Source: Roseiarcus sp963823165 (GTDB lineage: Bacteria; Pseudomonadota; Alphaproteobacteria; Rhizobiales; Beijerinckiaceae). Taken from it: DNA of 64,000 nucleotides. Both the position numbers and the translations under genes were made by a program. How positions within the stretch are numbered: the first letter of the stretch is position 1; each line of letters starts with the position of its first letter. The notes below the pieces were generated by a model. The model had not been told where the DNA came from. It worked only from the letters and a program-made list of their open reading frames with translations, and did not search any database. Positions 8,375 to 18,600 of the stretch are shown one piece after another. The stretch is from NCBI GenBank assembly GCA_963823165.1, contig CAWGKV010000025.1:55661-119660 (forward strand), read 5' to 3'.

Positions 8375-10063
8375 TCAGCGCGCGGCCGCGCGCCTGACGA
8401 TCGCCTTGCAGTCGACGCCGATCAGCGCCCCATAATTGTGCGCCCCGCGGGACTCGAGGCGCGAGCGCGAGAAGGCGTCCGCGATCGGGGAGCCGGCGCG
8501 GACGAGCGCGGCGGCCTGAAGCCCCAGAGCCAGCCGGTCGCAAAGATCGCGCGCGCGTATCTCGAAGTCGGAAAGGTCGCGCATGTCCTCCTTCAGCGCC
8601 GCCAAATGGCGGTCGAGCCCCGCGCTCTCGCCCTTCGCCGATCCGACCTCGGCGAAATAGGCTTCGAGCGTTTGGGGCGAACGGCTGATCGCGCGTGCGA
8701 TGTCGAGGCACTGGACATTGCCGCTCCCCTCCCAGATCGCGTTGACGGGCGCCTCGCGGTAGAGGCGCGGCATCGGCGAATCTTCCATCACACCCGAGCC
8801 GCCGATGCATTCCAGCGCCTCGTAGGCGTGGCCGGGCGCGCGCTTGCAGATCCAGTACTTGCCGATCGCCGTGCCGAGTCGCACAAGCGCGTCCTCGCGC
8901 TGATCGTCGCGATGGTCGAGCGCATGGCCCAGGCGCATGGTCAGCGTCAGCGCCGCCTCCGCCTCGATCGCGAGGTCGGCGAGCACGGCGGCCATGATCG
9001 GCTGATCGATGAGGAGCGCGCCGAAGGCCTTGCGCTGCCGGCAATGGTCGATCGCCTGGGAAACCGCCATCCGCATGCCGGCGGACGAACCGATCATGCA
9101 ATCGAACCGGGTCATCGCCACCATTTCGATGATGGTCGCGACCCCTCGGCCCTCGGGCCCGACCATCCAGCCGAGCGCGCCGCGAAGCTCTGTCTCGCTC
9201 GAAGCGTTCGACACGTTGCCCATCTTGCGCTTGAGGCGCACGATCTGCAGGGGGTTCTTCGTTCCGTCCGGTCGCCAGCGCGGCACGAGAAAGCAGGAGA
9301 GACCGCCAGGGGCCTGGGCGAGAACGAGGAAGGCGTCGCACATCGGCGCGGAGACGAAATATTTATGGCCGACAAGCTCGTAAGCCTGTCCCGGCCCCTC
9401 AGCGGCGACCGGAATGGCGCGGGTCGTGTTGGCCCGCACGTCGGAGCCGCCCTGCTTCTCGGTCATCGCCATCCCGATCGTGACGCCCCCCTTCTGCTCG
9501 ACGGGAATGTTGCGGGGGTCGTAGACGCGGGCGGTGACCTTGGGCAGCCACGCTGCGGCGAGGTCGGGCTCGGCCTTGAGGCACGGGACGGAGGCGAAGG
9601 TCATCGTGATCGGGCAGCCGTGCCCCGCCTCGATCTGGCTCTGCATGTAGGACCGCGCCGCGCGCGCGACATGGGCGCCTTCGCGCGGCTCCGTCCACGG
9701 CGACGAATGGATTCCCTCCTCAATCGCCGCTCTCATCAGCGCGTGGTAGGACGGATGGAACCGCACCAGATCGATGCGCCGTCCGTAGCGGTCGTGCGTG
9801 TCGAGCTCCGGGGGATGCTCGTTGGCGAGCGCGCCGAGCTCCAGACAGGCGGCCGACCCCGCCCGGGCGCCGAACGCCCCGAGCGCATTCTCGGCCCAGG
9901 CCGCGCCCTCGCGCCGCACCAATTCCTTGAGCGCCGCATCGGATTCGTAAAGATTATAGTCCACGAGTTCGACCGGCTGGTTGAAGACCTCGTGGGTCGC
10001 GGCGCCGTAGGGATCGAGGCCGGCGGCGCCCCGCCCGCTCCTTTCTCCGATGACCGACGTCAT
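8375..10063 (-). CDS. Acyl-CoA dehydrogenase, AidB-like
   Basis: Flavoprotein of 562 residues, matching the larger AidB subfamily (about 540-560) rather than ordinary acyl-CoA dehydrogenases (about 380). The ATG at 10063 is used because GAGG lies just upstream on the coding strand; farther starts add non-conserved residues. Visible marks are the N-terminal FNQPVELVDYNLYESD, the flavin-loop motif GMAMTEKQGGSDVRANTT, GWMVGPEGRGV and ALECIGGSGVMEDSPMPRLY near the C-terminus. E. coli AidB is linked to the alkylation response and binds DNA; whether this protein does so or simply oxidises isovaleryl-type CoAs is not shown. It is divergent from rimO. Confidence 0.85.
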   Translation of the reverse strand: MTSVIGERSGRGAAGLDPYGAATHEVFNQPVELVDYNLYESDAALKELVRREGAAWAENALGAFGARAGSAACLELGALANEHPPELDTHDRYGRRIDLVRFHPSYHALMRAAIEEGIHSSPWTEPREGAHVARAARSYMQSQIEAGHGCPITMTFASVPCLKAEPDLAAAWLPKVTARVYDPRNIPVEQKGGVTIGMAMTEKQGGSDVRANTTRAIPVAAEGPGQAYELVGHKYFVSAPMCDAFLVLAQAPGGLSCFLVPRWRPDGTKNPLQIVRLKRKMGNVSNASSETELRGALGWMVGPEGRGVATIIEMVAMTRFDCMIGSSAGMRMAVSQAIDHCRQRKAFGALLIDQPIMAAVLADLAIEAEAALTLTMRLGHALDHRDDQREDALVRLGTAIGKYWICKRAPGHAYEALECIGGSGVMEDSPMPRLYREAPVNAIWEGSGNVQCLDIARAISRSPQTLEAYFAEVGSAKGESAGLDRHLAALKEDMRDLSDFEIRARDLCDRLALGLQAAALVRAGSPIADAFSRSRLESRGAHNYGALIGVDCKAIVRRAAAR

Positions 10064-10230
10064 GGCGTTCCTCGTTTGGTTCATCGCCGGGTCCCGGCTG
10101 TTGTCCGGCATGCTACTTGAAACCGCCGAAACCGACCATGGGCGCAAACAGCAAGCGTCCCGTCTCGGTGACCGCAGGAACACGGAAGGTCGCCTTGCGA
10201 GCGGGGCTTCGGCATGGCAAGCGTTGGCCG

Positions 10231-11571
10231 ATGACTGAGATTTCCAACATCGAACAGCGCCCCGCGCCGCGCATTTCCTTCGTTTCGCTCGGCTGTCCGA
10301 AGGCCTTGGTCGACAGCGAGCGGATCCTGACGCAGCTGCGCGCCGAAGGCTACGAGCTCTCCCGCAGCCACTCCGGGGCCGACGCCGTCATCGTCAACAC
10401 CTGCGGCTTTCTCGACAGCGCCAAGGCCGAGTCGCTCGCCGCGATCGGCGCGGCGATGAACGAGAACGGCCGGGTGATCGTCACCGGCTGCATGGGGGCC
10501 GAGCCCGACGCGATCCGCGACGCCTATCCCAATGTAGCGGCGATCACCGGCCCGCAGGCCCTCGAGAGCGTCATGGCGGCGGTGCACGAAGCCGCGCCCG
10601 CCCCGCACGACCCGTTCGTCGACCTCATCCCCGAACAGGGGGTGAAGCTGACCCCGCGCCACTACGCCTATCTGAAGATCTCGGAGGGCTGTCGCAACCG
10701 CTGCTCGTTCTGCATCATCCCGAAACTGCGCGGCGACCTCGTGTCCCGCCCGGCGGGCGAGGTCTTGCGCGAGGCGGAGAAGCTGGTCAAAGCGGGGGTG
10801 AAGGAGCTCCTCGTCATCTCGCAGGACACGAGCGCCTACGGGCTCGACATCAAATATTCCGCAAGCCCCTGGCGCGACCGCGAAGTTTCCCCGCGGTTCA
10901 TCGATCTGACGCGCGAGCTCGGCTCGCTCGGCGCCTGGGTCAGGCTGCACTACGTCTATCCTTATCCGCACGTCGACGAGGTCGTCGCTCTGATGAGCGG
11001 GGGCAATGTGCTGCCCTATCTCGACGTCCCCTTCCAGCACGCCTCGCCCCGCGTGCTGAAGGCGATGCGCCGCCCCGGCAACCAGGGAAAGACGCTCGAG
11101 CGCATCCGCGCCTGGCGGGCGATCTGTCCCGATTTGACCATCCGCTCGACCTTCATCGTCGGCTTCCCGGGTGAGACGGAGGAGGATTTTCGGGTCCTCC
11201 TCGACTGGCTCGACGAGGCGAAGCTCGATCGCGTCGGCTGCTTCGAATACGAGCCGGTCAAGGGGGCGGAGGCCAATGATCTCGGGCTCGAGCCCGTGGC
11301 CAGCGAGGTCAAGGCGGCGCGCCGCAAGCGCTTCATGCTCCGCCAGCAGGCGATCAGCGCGAAAAAGCTTACGGCGAAAGTGGGAAAGCGGCTGCAGGTC
11401 ATCGTCGACGAGGGCGGCGCACGTCAAGCCAAGGGCCGCACCAAGGGCGACGCGCCGCAGATCGACGGGACGGTCCACATCTCGACCCGCCGCGCCTTGC
11501 GGGCCGGCGACGTGGTCACGGTCAAGATCGACCGCGCCGACGCCTATGATTTGTGGGGCACGGCGGCGTGA
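10231..11571 (+). CDS. rimO: Ribosomal protein S12 methylthiotransferase RimO
   Basis: Radical-SAM enzyme that adds a methylthio group to an aspartate of ribosomal protein S12. At 446 residues from the ATG at 10231 it has normal length. The N-terminal UPF0004 domain supplies Cys22, Cys58 and Cys87 for one Fe-S cluster. The radical-SAM triad is Cys154, Cys158 and Cys161 in EGCRNRCSFCIIPKLRG. A TRAM domain closes the protein (TVHISTRRALRAGDVVTVKI). The motif GCPKALVDSE and the dipeptide pattern of the SAM loop separate RimO from the tRNA enzyme MiaB. Confidence 0.95.
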   Translation: MTEISNIEQRPAPRISFVSLGCPKALVDSERILTQLRAEGYELSRSHSGADAVIVNTCGFLDSAKAESLAAIGAAMNENGRVIVTGCMGAEPDAIRDAYPNVAAITGPQALESVMAAVHEAAPAPHDPFVDLIPEQGVKLTPRHYAYLKISEGCRNRCSFCIIPKLRGDLVSRPAGEVLREAEKLVKAGVKELLVISQDTSAYGLDIKYSASPWRDREVSPRFIDLTRELGSLGAWVRLHYVYPYPHVDEVVALMSGGNVLPYLDVPFQHASPRVLKAMRRPGNQGKTLERIRAWRAICPDLTIRSTFIVGFPGETEEDFRVLLDWLDEAKLDRVGCFEYEPVKGAEANDLGLEPVASEVKAARRKRFMLRQQAISAKKLTAKVGKRLQVIVDEGGARQAKGRTKGDAPQIDGTVHISTRRALRAGDVVTVKIDRADAYDLWGTAA

Positions 11572-11657
11572 GGGGTGTGGGCCTCGCCCTCGCCCCGGGC
11601 AGGCTTTCGTTTCCAGGGGCCGAATCAGGCGCCTATTAAAGCCCGGAATTTCACCCC

Positions 11658-13124
11658 CTATGTCGCCGCCGAATCCACCTCGATCTCGTCGCCCTTGCGT
11701 CGATGTCCGCTCATCTCTGCCCCGGCGTTGCGCGGATATCCCAGGCACACCGGCGCGGCGATGAGCGAGATTGCGGTGACGACAAGGAACGCGGTCGAAA
11801 AGTCGCCGACGCTGGCGTGGAGACGTCCGGCGAAGGTCCTCGAGATCGTCAGCGCCAGCGCTCCGGTGCAGATCCCGAACGACAGCATCAACTGCTGGAA
11901 CGTCGTGTAAAAACTGTTGGCCGCGGCGGTGCGTTCGCGGGGCACGTCGTCGTAGGCCACCGTATTGTACGCGGTGAATTGCAGCGACATCGAGAAGCCG
12001 CAGATCGCCAGCACCAGGAACAGCGACCAATGCGGCCAGTCCTCCCGGAAGGCGGCGCAGATCGCGTAGAGCAGGCTGGACACGACCCCGTTCCATATCA
12101 GAGTGCTGCGAAAGCCGAAGCGACGCAGGATGGGCGCCGCGGTCGCCTTCATCATCACGGCGCCGCAGGCGGTGGCGAAGGTCAGGAGGCCGCTTTGGGC
12201 CGCCGACATGCCAAAGGCGAGCTGCATCATGAGCGGCAACAGAAAGGGCTGGGCGCCCTGCGTGATGCGCGAAAGCGACCCGGCGACCACCGACACCCGA
12301 AACGTCTTGATTCGCATCAGGCTGAGATCGAGGATCGGCGTCACGCGGCGGGCGTGGACGGCATAGACGACATAGATGGCCCCGGTGACGAACCCCACGC
12401 CGATCAGCGCGAGCCCGACCGAGGTCTCGCCCACGCCCCTGCTCGCCGTCTCGAAGCCGAACAGCAGGCAGGCCAGCGACACTCCGGAGAGCGCGAACCC
12501 CATCGCATCAAAGGGCTGGCGCGTCGTCGCGCGCGAGTTCTGGATGAAGATCCTCGTCAGGATGACGCCGAGAACCCCGATCGGCACGTTGATATAGAAA
12601 ATCCAGCGCCAATCGAGATAGGTGACAATCAGACCGCCGACGGGCGGGCCGAGGATCGGCCCGATGAGGCCCGGCACCAGGAACCAGCTCATCGCCGAGA
12701 CGAGATCGGCCTTATCGACGCTGCGCAGCAGCACGAGGCGGCCGACCGGGATCATCATCGCGCCGCCCGCCCCCTGCAGGAGCCGCGCGGCGACGAGCAA
12801 GGGAAGATTCTGCGCCTGCGCGCTCAGGATCGAACTCAGGGTGAAGAGGACGATGGCGCTCGAGAACACCGTCCGGGCGCCGAACCGGTCGGCGACATGG
12901 CCGCTCGCGGGAATCAGCACCGCAAGGCTCAAGAGATAGGAGGTGAGCGCGACGCTCATATGCGGAGGCGAAACGTCGAAATACCGGGCCATCGTCGGCA
13001 GCGCTGTCGCCAGCACGGTCGAGTTGAGTTGCTCCATGAAGAGCGCGCTGGCGATGATAAGGGCGGTGACGCGGTAGTTCGGTTTCGGAAGGTCGAAGAC
13101 CTGCGAGGATGTCAGTTCGGACAT
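11658..13124 (-). CDS. MFS transporter, DHA2 (EmrB/QacA) type drug exporter
   Basis: Integral membrane protein of 488 residues with around 14 hydrophobic segments, fitting proton-driven multidrug exporters. Motif A-like GHVADRFGARTVF follows the second helix, and motif C-like FLVPGLIGPILGPPVGG marks antiporters. The start at 13124 gives MSELTSSQVFDLPKPNYRVT; an ATG eight codons earlier (13148) is also possible, while longer forms add unrelated residues. No regulator or periplasmic adaptor gene lies next to it. The substrate is unknown. Confidence 0.85.
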   Translation of the reverse strand: MSELTSSQVFDLPKPNYRVTALIIASALFMEQLNSTVLATALPTMARYFDVSPPHMSVALTSYLLSLAVLIPASGHVADRFGARTVFSSAIVLFTLSSILSAQAQNLPLLVAARLLQGAGGAMMIPVGRLVLLRSVDKADLVSAMSWFLVPGLIGPILGPPVGGLIVTYLDWRWIFYINVPIGVLGVILTRIFIQNSRATTRQPFDAMGFALSGVSLACLLFGFETASRGVGETSVGLALIGVGFVTGAIYVVYAVHARRVTPILDLSLMRIKTFRVSVVAGSLSRITQGAQPFLLPLMMQLAFGMSAAQSGLLTFATACGAVMMKATAAPILRRFGFRSTLIWNGVVSSLLYAICAAFREDWPHWSLFLVLAICGFSMSLQFTAYNTVAYDDVPRERTAAANSFYTTFQQLMLSFGICTGALALTISRTFAGRLHASVGDFSTAFLVVTAISLIAAPVCLGYPRNAGAEMSGHRRKGDEIEVDSAAT

Positions 13125-13429
13125 GGTCGGCGGCAATTCCAAGGTCATGGAACGCGGCAAGGCGTCCGTCCGCGATGCGGCGTTTGGCCAATTCGAGACC
13201 GGTCGATAAGGGAGACGAGCTGTATATAGGCGCATGTTGCGGCGCCACAAACCGCCAAATCGCCGCGGTAATGCAAAAGTGAATGGCCGTCGATGATCGA
13301 CGGCCCCGGCATGGCGAGGCGCATTGACCAGCGCGGCGGCCTGCCGCAGCGCGACCTCCATTTGCGCGCTGACCTGTCGACGGGCGGGCAAGGAAGCCGG
13401 GGCGAGCCGCCGGCGGTCGCAAATGCGCT

Positions 13430-13825
13430 CTAATCGCGGGGACGAGCGGTCCTCTTCAGGAACGCCGCATATGTCTTTTCGTCAGACGAGCCTTCCGCCA
13501 GAGCCAAGATGGCGTTGGCGGCATCCTCTTGCGTTGCAGTGAAGGCGAATCCGTTGAGCTCGAGGAAGAGGGCGCCCAGCAGAAATCCGGTTCTTTTGTT
13601 CCCGTCAACGAAAGGATGGTTCTTCACGATGCCGGCTGTGTAGAGGGCGGCGAGATCCGGGACCGTCGGATCGTCGGCGTACGCGGCAGCTTGACGTGGC
13701 CTCGCGAGAGCGGATTCCAAAAGCGCTTCGTCGCGGACGCCGGCGGCTCCTCCATGGAGCACAATGAGCCGGTCATGGATCGCAAGGGTTTCACGCTTTT
13801 GAATCCAGATGATTGTCCTCGTCAC
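13430..13825 (-). CDS. doc: Death-on-curing (Doc/Fic) family toxin
   Basis: Fic-fold toxin of 131 residues. The active-site motif HPFVDGNKRTG is complete at residues 70-80, with the catalytic histidine and the Lys-Arg phosphate contacts present. A GTG at 13825 is the likely start, because it overlaps the antitoxin stop by 4 bp (GTGA) and the product then has the ordinary Doc length. P1 Doc phosphorylates elongation factor Tu; that reaction is inferred here by family. The partner upstream is an AbrB-type protein, not Phd. Confidence 0.88.
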   Translation of the reverse strand: MTRTIIWIQKRETLAIHDRLIVLHGGAAGVRDEALLESALARPRQAAAYADDPTVPDLAALYTAGIVKNHPFVDGNKRTGFLLGALFLELNGFAFTATQEDAANAILALAEGSSDEKTYAAFLKRTARPRD

Positions 13826-14049
13826 TGTGCGAGGACATGCAGTGCGTCGGGATAGCGGCGCATGATCTCCTCGGCCTTCTCCATTTTGGCCTGAAAGTCC
13901 GGATCGTAGGGAACCAGCTGATAGCCGCCATCCGGCGTCTCGGTGAGATAAAGCGGCGCGCCATCCTGCGTGTTGAGCCGCGTGATGACCTCCTTGGGCA
14001 AAACGACGCCAAGCGAGTTCCCGAAGCGGCGGACTTTGAGAGTGACCAT
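13822..14049 (-). CDS. AbrB/MazE/SpoVT-type antitoxin
   Basis: Small DNA-binding protein of 75 residues. The N-terminal swapped-hairpin sequence MVTLKVRRFGNSLGVVLPKE is the AbrB/SpoVT signature, and the C-terminal half (PDFQAKMEKAEEIMRRYPDA) would be the segment that wraps the toxin. It precedes doc with a 4-bp overlap, the usual antitoxin-first order. It probably represses its own operon; a spaced direct repeat lies just upstream. Confidence 0.88.
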   Translation of the reverse strand: MVTLKVRRFGNSLGVVLPKEVITRLNTQDGAPLYLTETPDGGYQLVPYDPDFQAKMEKAEEIMRRYPDALHVLAQ

Positions 14050-14069
14050 GTTGGGACTCCATCCCCGGC

Positions 14070-14089
14070 GTTATTACAAAAGTAGTTAC
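14070..14089 (-). promoter_or_regulatory. Candidate operator/promoter of the AbrB-Doc pair
   Basis: Two 8-bp direct repeats, GTTATTAC at 14070-14077 and GTAGTTAC at 14082-14089, are spaced 12 bp apart about 20 bp upstream of the antitoxin start. On the coding strand a TAATAA (14071-14076) within it could be a -10 box. No good -35 is visible. Binding by the AbrB protein is inference. Confidence 0.4.
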
Positions 14090-14266
14090 TCCAGAGGAGT
14101 TTGTCCATGAACGGCAAACAGGCGCATCATCGCTTGCGTAGGGCAAGGTTCCGACGGCCGGGAGGTTCAGCCGGTAGGTCGATTTTGACTTCAAAATCGC
14201 AGGATCGGCTTCGCCCTCCACGGTTGTTCACACGCGAGGCGAGCAAAGGTTTTGCGCGATCTCGCC

Positions 14267-14848
14267 CTACGGCGCCTGATCGACATCCTGCTCAGTGTCG
14301 AAGACGATACCTGAATAGAGTTCGGCGAGCGGCAGAGCGACGCCGATTTCTGGAAGGTCGAGAACGGAGCCTTCCATCAGAATTTCGTGCGCCCACGCTT
14401 CGCCAGAGCGGGCGTAGACGGTTGCGCCGATAAAATCCTGCTCGAGCATGACGTACCGCTGCAAGGAGGGCATTGCCTGATATTCGCTGGCCTTGATGAT
14501 GCGGTCGGTTGAAGCCGTACTCGGGCTGAGAACCTCGAAGATGACGACGGGATCGGAGACCATGGTGCTGAAGTTTTCGCCGCCTGTGCAGGTCACGAAC
14601 CCGTCCGGATAGCGAACGCGATCGTCGGAGGTCTTGATCTTGAGATCGCTGCCGAGGAACTCGCACGGCTTGCCGCGAAGGCGGCCAGTCAAGGCGAAGG
14701 CGAGGTTGCGCTGGATTCGAGCGTGGGCGAGCGTGCCGCCCGTCATGGCGACGGGGCCGACGCCGTCGAACTCGTAGCGCAATGGCTGTTTGTCCTCCCA
14801 GTCGAGGAATTCGGCGAGCGTCATCGGCTTGCGCAGGGCGAGGCTCAT
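14267..14848 (-). CDS. Uma2 family endonuclease-like protein (DUF820)
   Basis: Protein of 193 residues with the PD-(D/E)XK-like Uma2 pattern: N-terminal MTLAEFLDWE, then YEFDGVGPVAMTGGT, the nuclease-core sequence VRYPDGFVTC with its catalytic aspartate, and VVIFEVLSPSTASTDR carrying the E-x-L motif. This family is abundant in cyanobacteria and found scattered elsewhere; its biological role is not established. It is transcribed in the same direction as the toxin-antitoxin pair but 217 bp apart. Confidence 0.85.
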   Translation of the reverse strand: MSLALRKPMTLAEFLDWEDKQPLRYEFDGVGPVAMTGGTLAHARIQRNLAFALTGRLRGKPCEFLGSDLKIKTSDDRVRYPDGFVTCTGGENFSTMVSDPVVIFEVLSPSTASTDRIIKASEYQAMPSLQRYVMLEQDFIGATVYARSGEAWAHEILMEGSVLDLPEIGVALPLAELYSGIVFDTEQDVDQAP

Positions 14849-15032
14849 GGGAACCCTTTGTTTATCATGAATTGCGGGCCAGCATGGAGGTTGTGGGCTA
14901 TCTCACGCCCTTGCGCCCTTCGTGCAAACCTTTGTGTTCTTCGTGTTTTAATCCTTAACCACGAAGCGCGCCAAGGTCGCACCAAGGTCACCAATTTGAT
15001 TTTTCGTACGCCGCGGCGCCGGGCGGGCGGCC

Positions 15033-15451
15033 CTACTCGCCGATGATCTTGATCAGCACGCGCTTACGGCGGCCGCCGTCGAACTCGCCGTAAAAAATCT
15101 GCTCCCACGGACCGAAGTCGAGTTTGCCCGCGGTGATCGCCACCACGACCTCGCGTCCCATGACCTGGCGTTTCATATGGGCGTCGGCGTTGTCCTCGCC
15201 GGTCCTGTTATGGCGGTAGGCCGAAACGGGCTCATGCGGCGCGAGCCTTTCGAGCCAGGCGTCGTAATCGGCGTGCAACCCGCTCTCGTCGTCGTTGATG
15301 AAGACGGATGCGGTGATGTGCATGGCGTTGACGAGCGCAAAACCCTCCTGAACGCCGCTTTCCTTCAGCGCGGCCTCGACTTGCGGGGTGATGTTGAGGA
15401 ACGCGCGGCGCCCGGCGTTTCGAACCAAAGCTCCTTCCGATACGATTTCAT
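15033..15451 (-). pseudogene. yjbQ: YjbQ family protein (UPF0047), frameshifted near the N-terminus
   Basis: The C-terminal 125 residues are intact (RRAFLNITPQVEAALKESG through the end VLIKIIGE, with AMHITASVFINDDESGLHAD and GPWEQIFYGEFDGGRR typical of the family). The true N-terminus MKSYRKELWFETPG is read from an ATG at 15451 in a different frame. One base is missing in the GGG at 15411-15413, where the frames should join. The family is reported as secondary thiamine-phosphate synthase. The start codon lies inside a 114-bp tandem duplication. Confidence 0.75.
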
Positions 15452-15671
15452 GGGGTTGCCTCTTGGCGCACGATCGGGTCCGGCGGGCACGCGGCAGATC
15501 GAGGGATGATCCCTATTGCGCCGGCTTCGGCGACATCACGATTTCATACCGCATGGCGATTTCATGGGGTCGCCTCTTGGCGCACGATCGGGTCCGGCGG
15601 GCACGCGGCAGATCGAGGGATGATCCCTATTGCGCCGGCTTCGGCGACATCACGATTTCATACCGCATGGC
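15444..15671. repeat. 114-bp tandem duplication
   Basis: Two adjacent copies, 15444-15557 and 15558-15671, are identical except for one base (T at 15456 against C at 15570). Each copy starts GATTTCATGGGG and ends CATACCGCATGGC. On the minus strand the duplicated block holds the last codons and stop of the FAD/Fe-S oxidase gene and the start codon of yjbQ. ATGAAATCG occurs at both ends of the unit and may have served as the homology for the duplication. Confidence 0.95.
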
Positions 15672-18600
15672 GAGTCCGACGGGCGGCGGCGCCCAAAGCC
15701 AAAAGCCCGGCGGCAGCGCCAATTCCCGCCGCGACGAAGGCGCCTTTGTCCGGCGTCGCAGCGTCTTCCAAATAGCGGCGCTCCGGTATCTCTCTCGGGA
15801 GCGCCCCATGCGTTTCAAGCGCCAGCGCGATGACCTCGGCGGGGTGCATGGCCCAACGGCCGGCGCCGTCTTTGATCTGCTGGCGGCAGCTGAAGCCGTC
15901 GGCGATCACGAGCGTGTCGGGCGGCGCGGCCCTGACGCCTGGCAACAAAGCCTGCTCGGCGATCTGAAGCGAAACCGGATGGTGCTCGATCTCGTAACCG
16001 AACGAACCAGCGTGACCGCAGCACCCCGGCGCGGGCTGTTGCAGCTCGAGGCCCATGCTCTCGAGAATCTTGCGTTCGGCCTCCGCGTCGAGAACCGATT
16101 TGTGATGACAATGCGTGTGCAGGACGGCCTTTCGCGCGAAGCTGGGCGCACGCCACCGCGGGGTTTCCAGAAGCAGCTCGCCCAGCGTCTTCGCCTGTCG
16201 CGCAAGCCTCCGGGCAAGCGGATTCTCTGGAAGCAAATTCACCATCTCGTCGCGGAACACCGACAGGCAGCTCGGCTCGAGCCCGACCACGGGAATCCCG
16301 CGCTGAATCGCCGGTTGCAGCACATATAGGATGTCGAGAAGCTTGGATCGCGCCAGATCCAGCATGCCGTAGTCGTAGAGTGGACGACCACAGCACAGCG
16401 GCGCCGTGGGGACCACCACGCGGTATCCTGCGTCCTCCAGAACGGTCGCGGCGGCCTTCAGCGTTCCGGGCAGAAAGTAGTTGCAGAACGTGTCGGGCCA
16501 CAGCACGACCGCAGGCAAATTCGAGTCTCGCGCCCGCGGGGAACGGCGCCTGCTCCACCAGGTCTGGAAACTCTCGGCGGCGTAGGCAGGCGCCTCTCGA
16601 TGTTGGGTGAACCCGGCCAGCCATTTCATGGCTGGGCCGACTGCCGGGGAGCGCAGGGCCGCGTTGACGACGCCCGGCGCGAGCATCGCCAGCCGCGACC
16701 AGAAGAAAATCAGCCCCATGCTGTAGGCTGCCCGAGGCCTGAGCCGCCCCTGATAGTAATGCGACAGGAACTCGGCCTTGTAGGTCGCCATGTCGACCGA
16801 CACCGGGCAATCGTGCTTGCAGCCCTTGCATTGCAGGCAGAGGTCGAGCGCGTCGCGCACCGCGTCGCTGCGCCAGCCGTCCTTGATGACGTCGCCGCGC
16901 ATCATCTCGAACAGGAGATGCGCCCGGCCGCGGGTCGAATACTTTTCTTCGCGGGTGGCCTGGAAGCTCGGGCACATGGTTTGCCCGCCGAGCACGCGGC
17001 ACTTGCCGACGCCGAAGCAGCGTTCGGCGGCGTGCGCAAAAGTGTGGCCGTCCTCGGCGAAGCTGAAATGCGTCTCGACCTGCTTGGGGCGGTATTCCGG
17101 GCCGACGCGGAGATCCTCGTCGAGCGGGCGGGCGTCGATGACCTTTCCGGGGTTCATTTTCCAACGCGGATCCCAGATCGACTTGAACTCGCGGAACGCC
17201 TGGATCAACTCGGAGCCGAACATTCTCGGCAGAAGCTCGCCCTTGGCCTGGCCGTCGCCATGCTCGCCGGACAGCGACCCGCCATAGGCGAGGCAAAGGT
17301 CCGCGGCCTCTTCCATGTAGGCGCGGAATTTTCGCACCCCCTCGGGCGTCTTCAGGCCGAAGGTCATCCTCGTGTGCACGCAGCCGTCGCCGAAATGGCC
17401 GTAGAGCGTGTAGCGATAACCATAGCGCCTGTTCAGTCTATCGAAGTCGCGCAGGTAATCGCCGAGCCGCTTTGGCGGCACGGCTGCGTCCTCCCAGCCC
17501 GGCCAGGCCTCTTCTTCCTCGGGAATCCGGCTCGATCCGACGCCGAACTCGCGGACTTCCCACACCGCGTCCTGATCCTCCTTCTTCTCGAACAGACGCA
17601 TCTCGATCGCGCCGGTGCCGATCCGCTTCAAGGCCGCATAGGCGTCCTCGGCCTTGCCGTTGGCCTCGCGCTGGTCGGCGCCGCCGAACTCGATCATCAG
17701 GTAGGCGCCTGCCTCCGGCAGCAGCTTCGCTCCGGCCAGCGGCTTGCCCTTGCGCGCCATGTTCTCGATGACGTGCTGCTGGAACCCTTCGAGCGCCGTC
17801 GGGCCGAAGGCGCGAATTTCCGTCACCTCGTCGGCGGCGCGCGCGGCGTTCTCATAGGTGAGCACGACCAGGGCGCGAGCGGGCGGGAAATCGATGAGAC
17901 GCACGGTCGCGCTCAAGGTCAGCGCGCAGGTGCTCTCCGACCCGACCAGCGCGCGCGCGACGTGAAAGCCCTTTTCGGGCAGCAGGTCGTCGAGATTGTA
18001 ACCCGAAACACGCCGCGGAATGTCGGGATAGCGGGCGCGAATCTGATCGCCGTATTTCGCCGCGAGCTCCCGCAACCTGGCGTAGATCTCGGCCTTTCGC
18101 CCGCCGCCGCGCTGAATGAGATCATAGACATCGTCAGGGGTGGCGCCGACGCGGGTTCGAAGCCCGTCATAGGTGAGGACCTCGAGCTCCTCGATGTTGT
18201 CGACGGTCTTGCCTCCCATGACCGTATGGGCGCCGCAGGAATTGTTGCCGATGTTTCCGCCGAGCGTGCAATATTGATGCGTCGCCGGATCGGGGGCGAA
18301 GGTCAGCCCGTGCGCATTGGCCGCCTCGCGCAACTGGTCGTTGATCAATCCCGGCTCGACGCGGGCGCGTTTCAATTCCGGGTCGAGCGCCAGGAGCCGG
18401 TTCATGTATTTCGAGAAGTCGATGACGACCGCGGTGTTGCAGGTCTGGCCGGCCAGGCTCGAGCCGCATCCGCGGCCGAGGATCGGCGCGTCGTATTCGC
18501 GGCACGCCGCCACGGTTGCGATGACGTCGTCGGCGTTGCGCGGAATGACGACGCCGATCGGCGGCAGACGGTAGATCGAATGGTCGGTGGCGTAGAGCGC

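Noticed and set aside
8159..10120. 653-residue open frame on the plus strand opposite the AidB-like gene
   Set aside because: Rich in Arg, Ala and Gly, no known motif; it is a GC-driven mirror of the conserved minus-strand gene.
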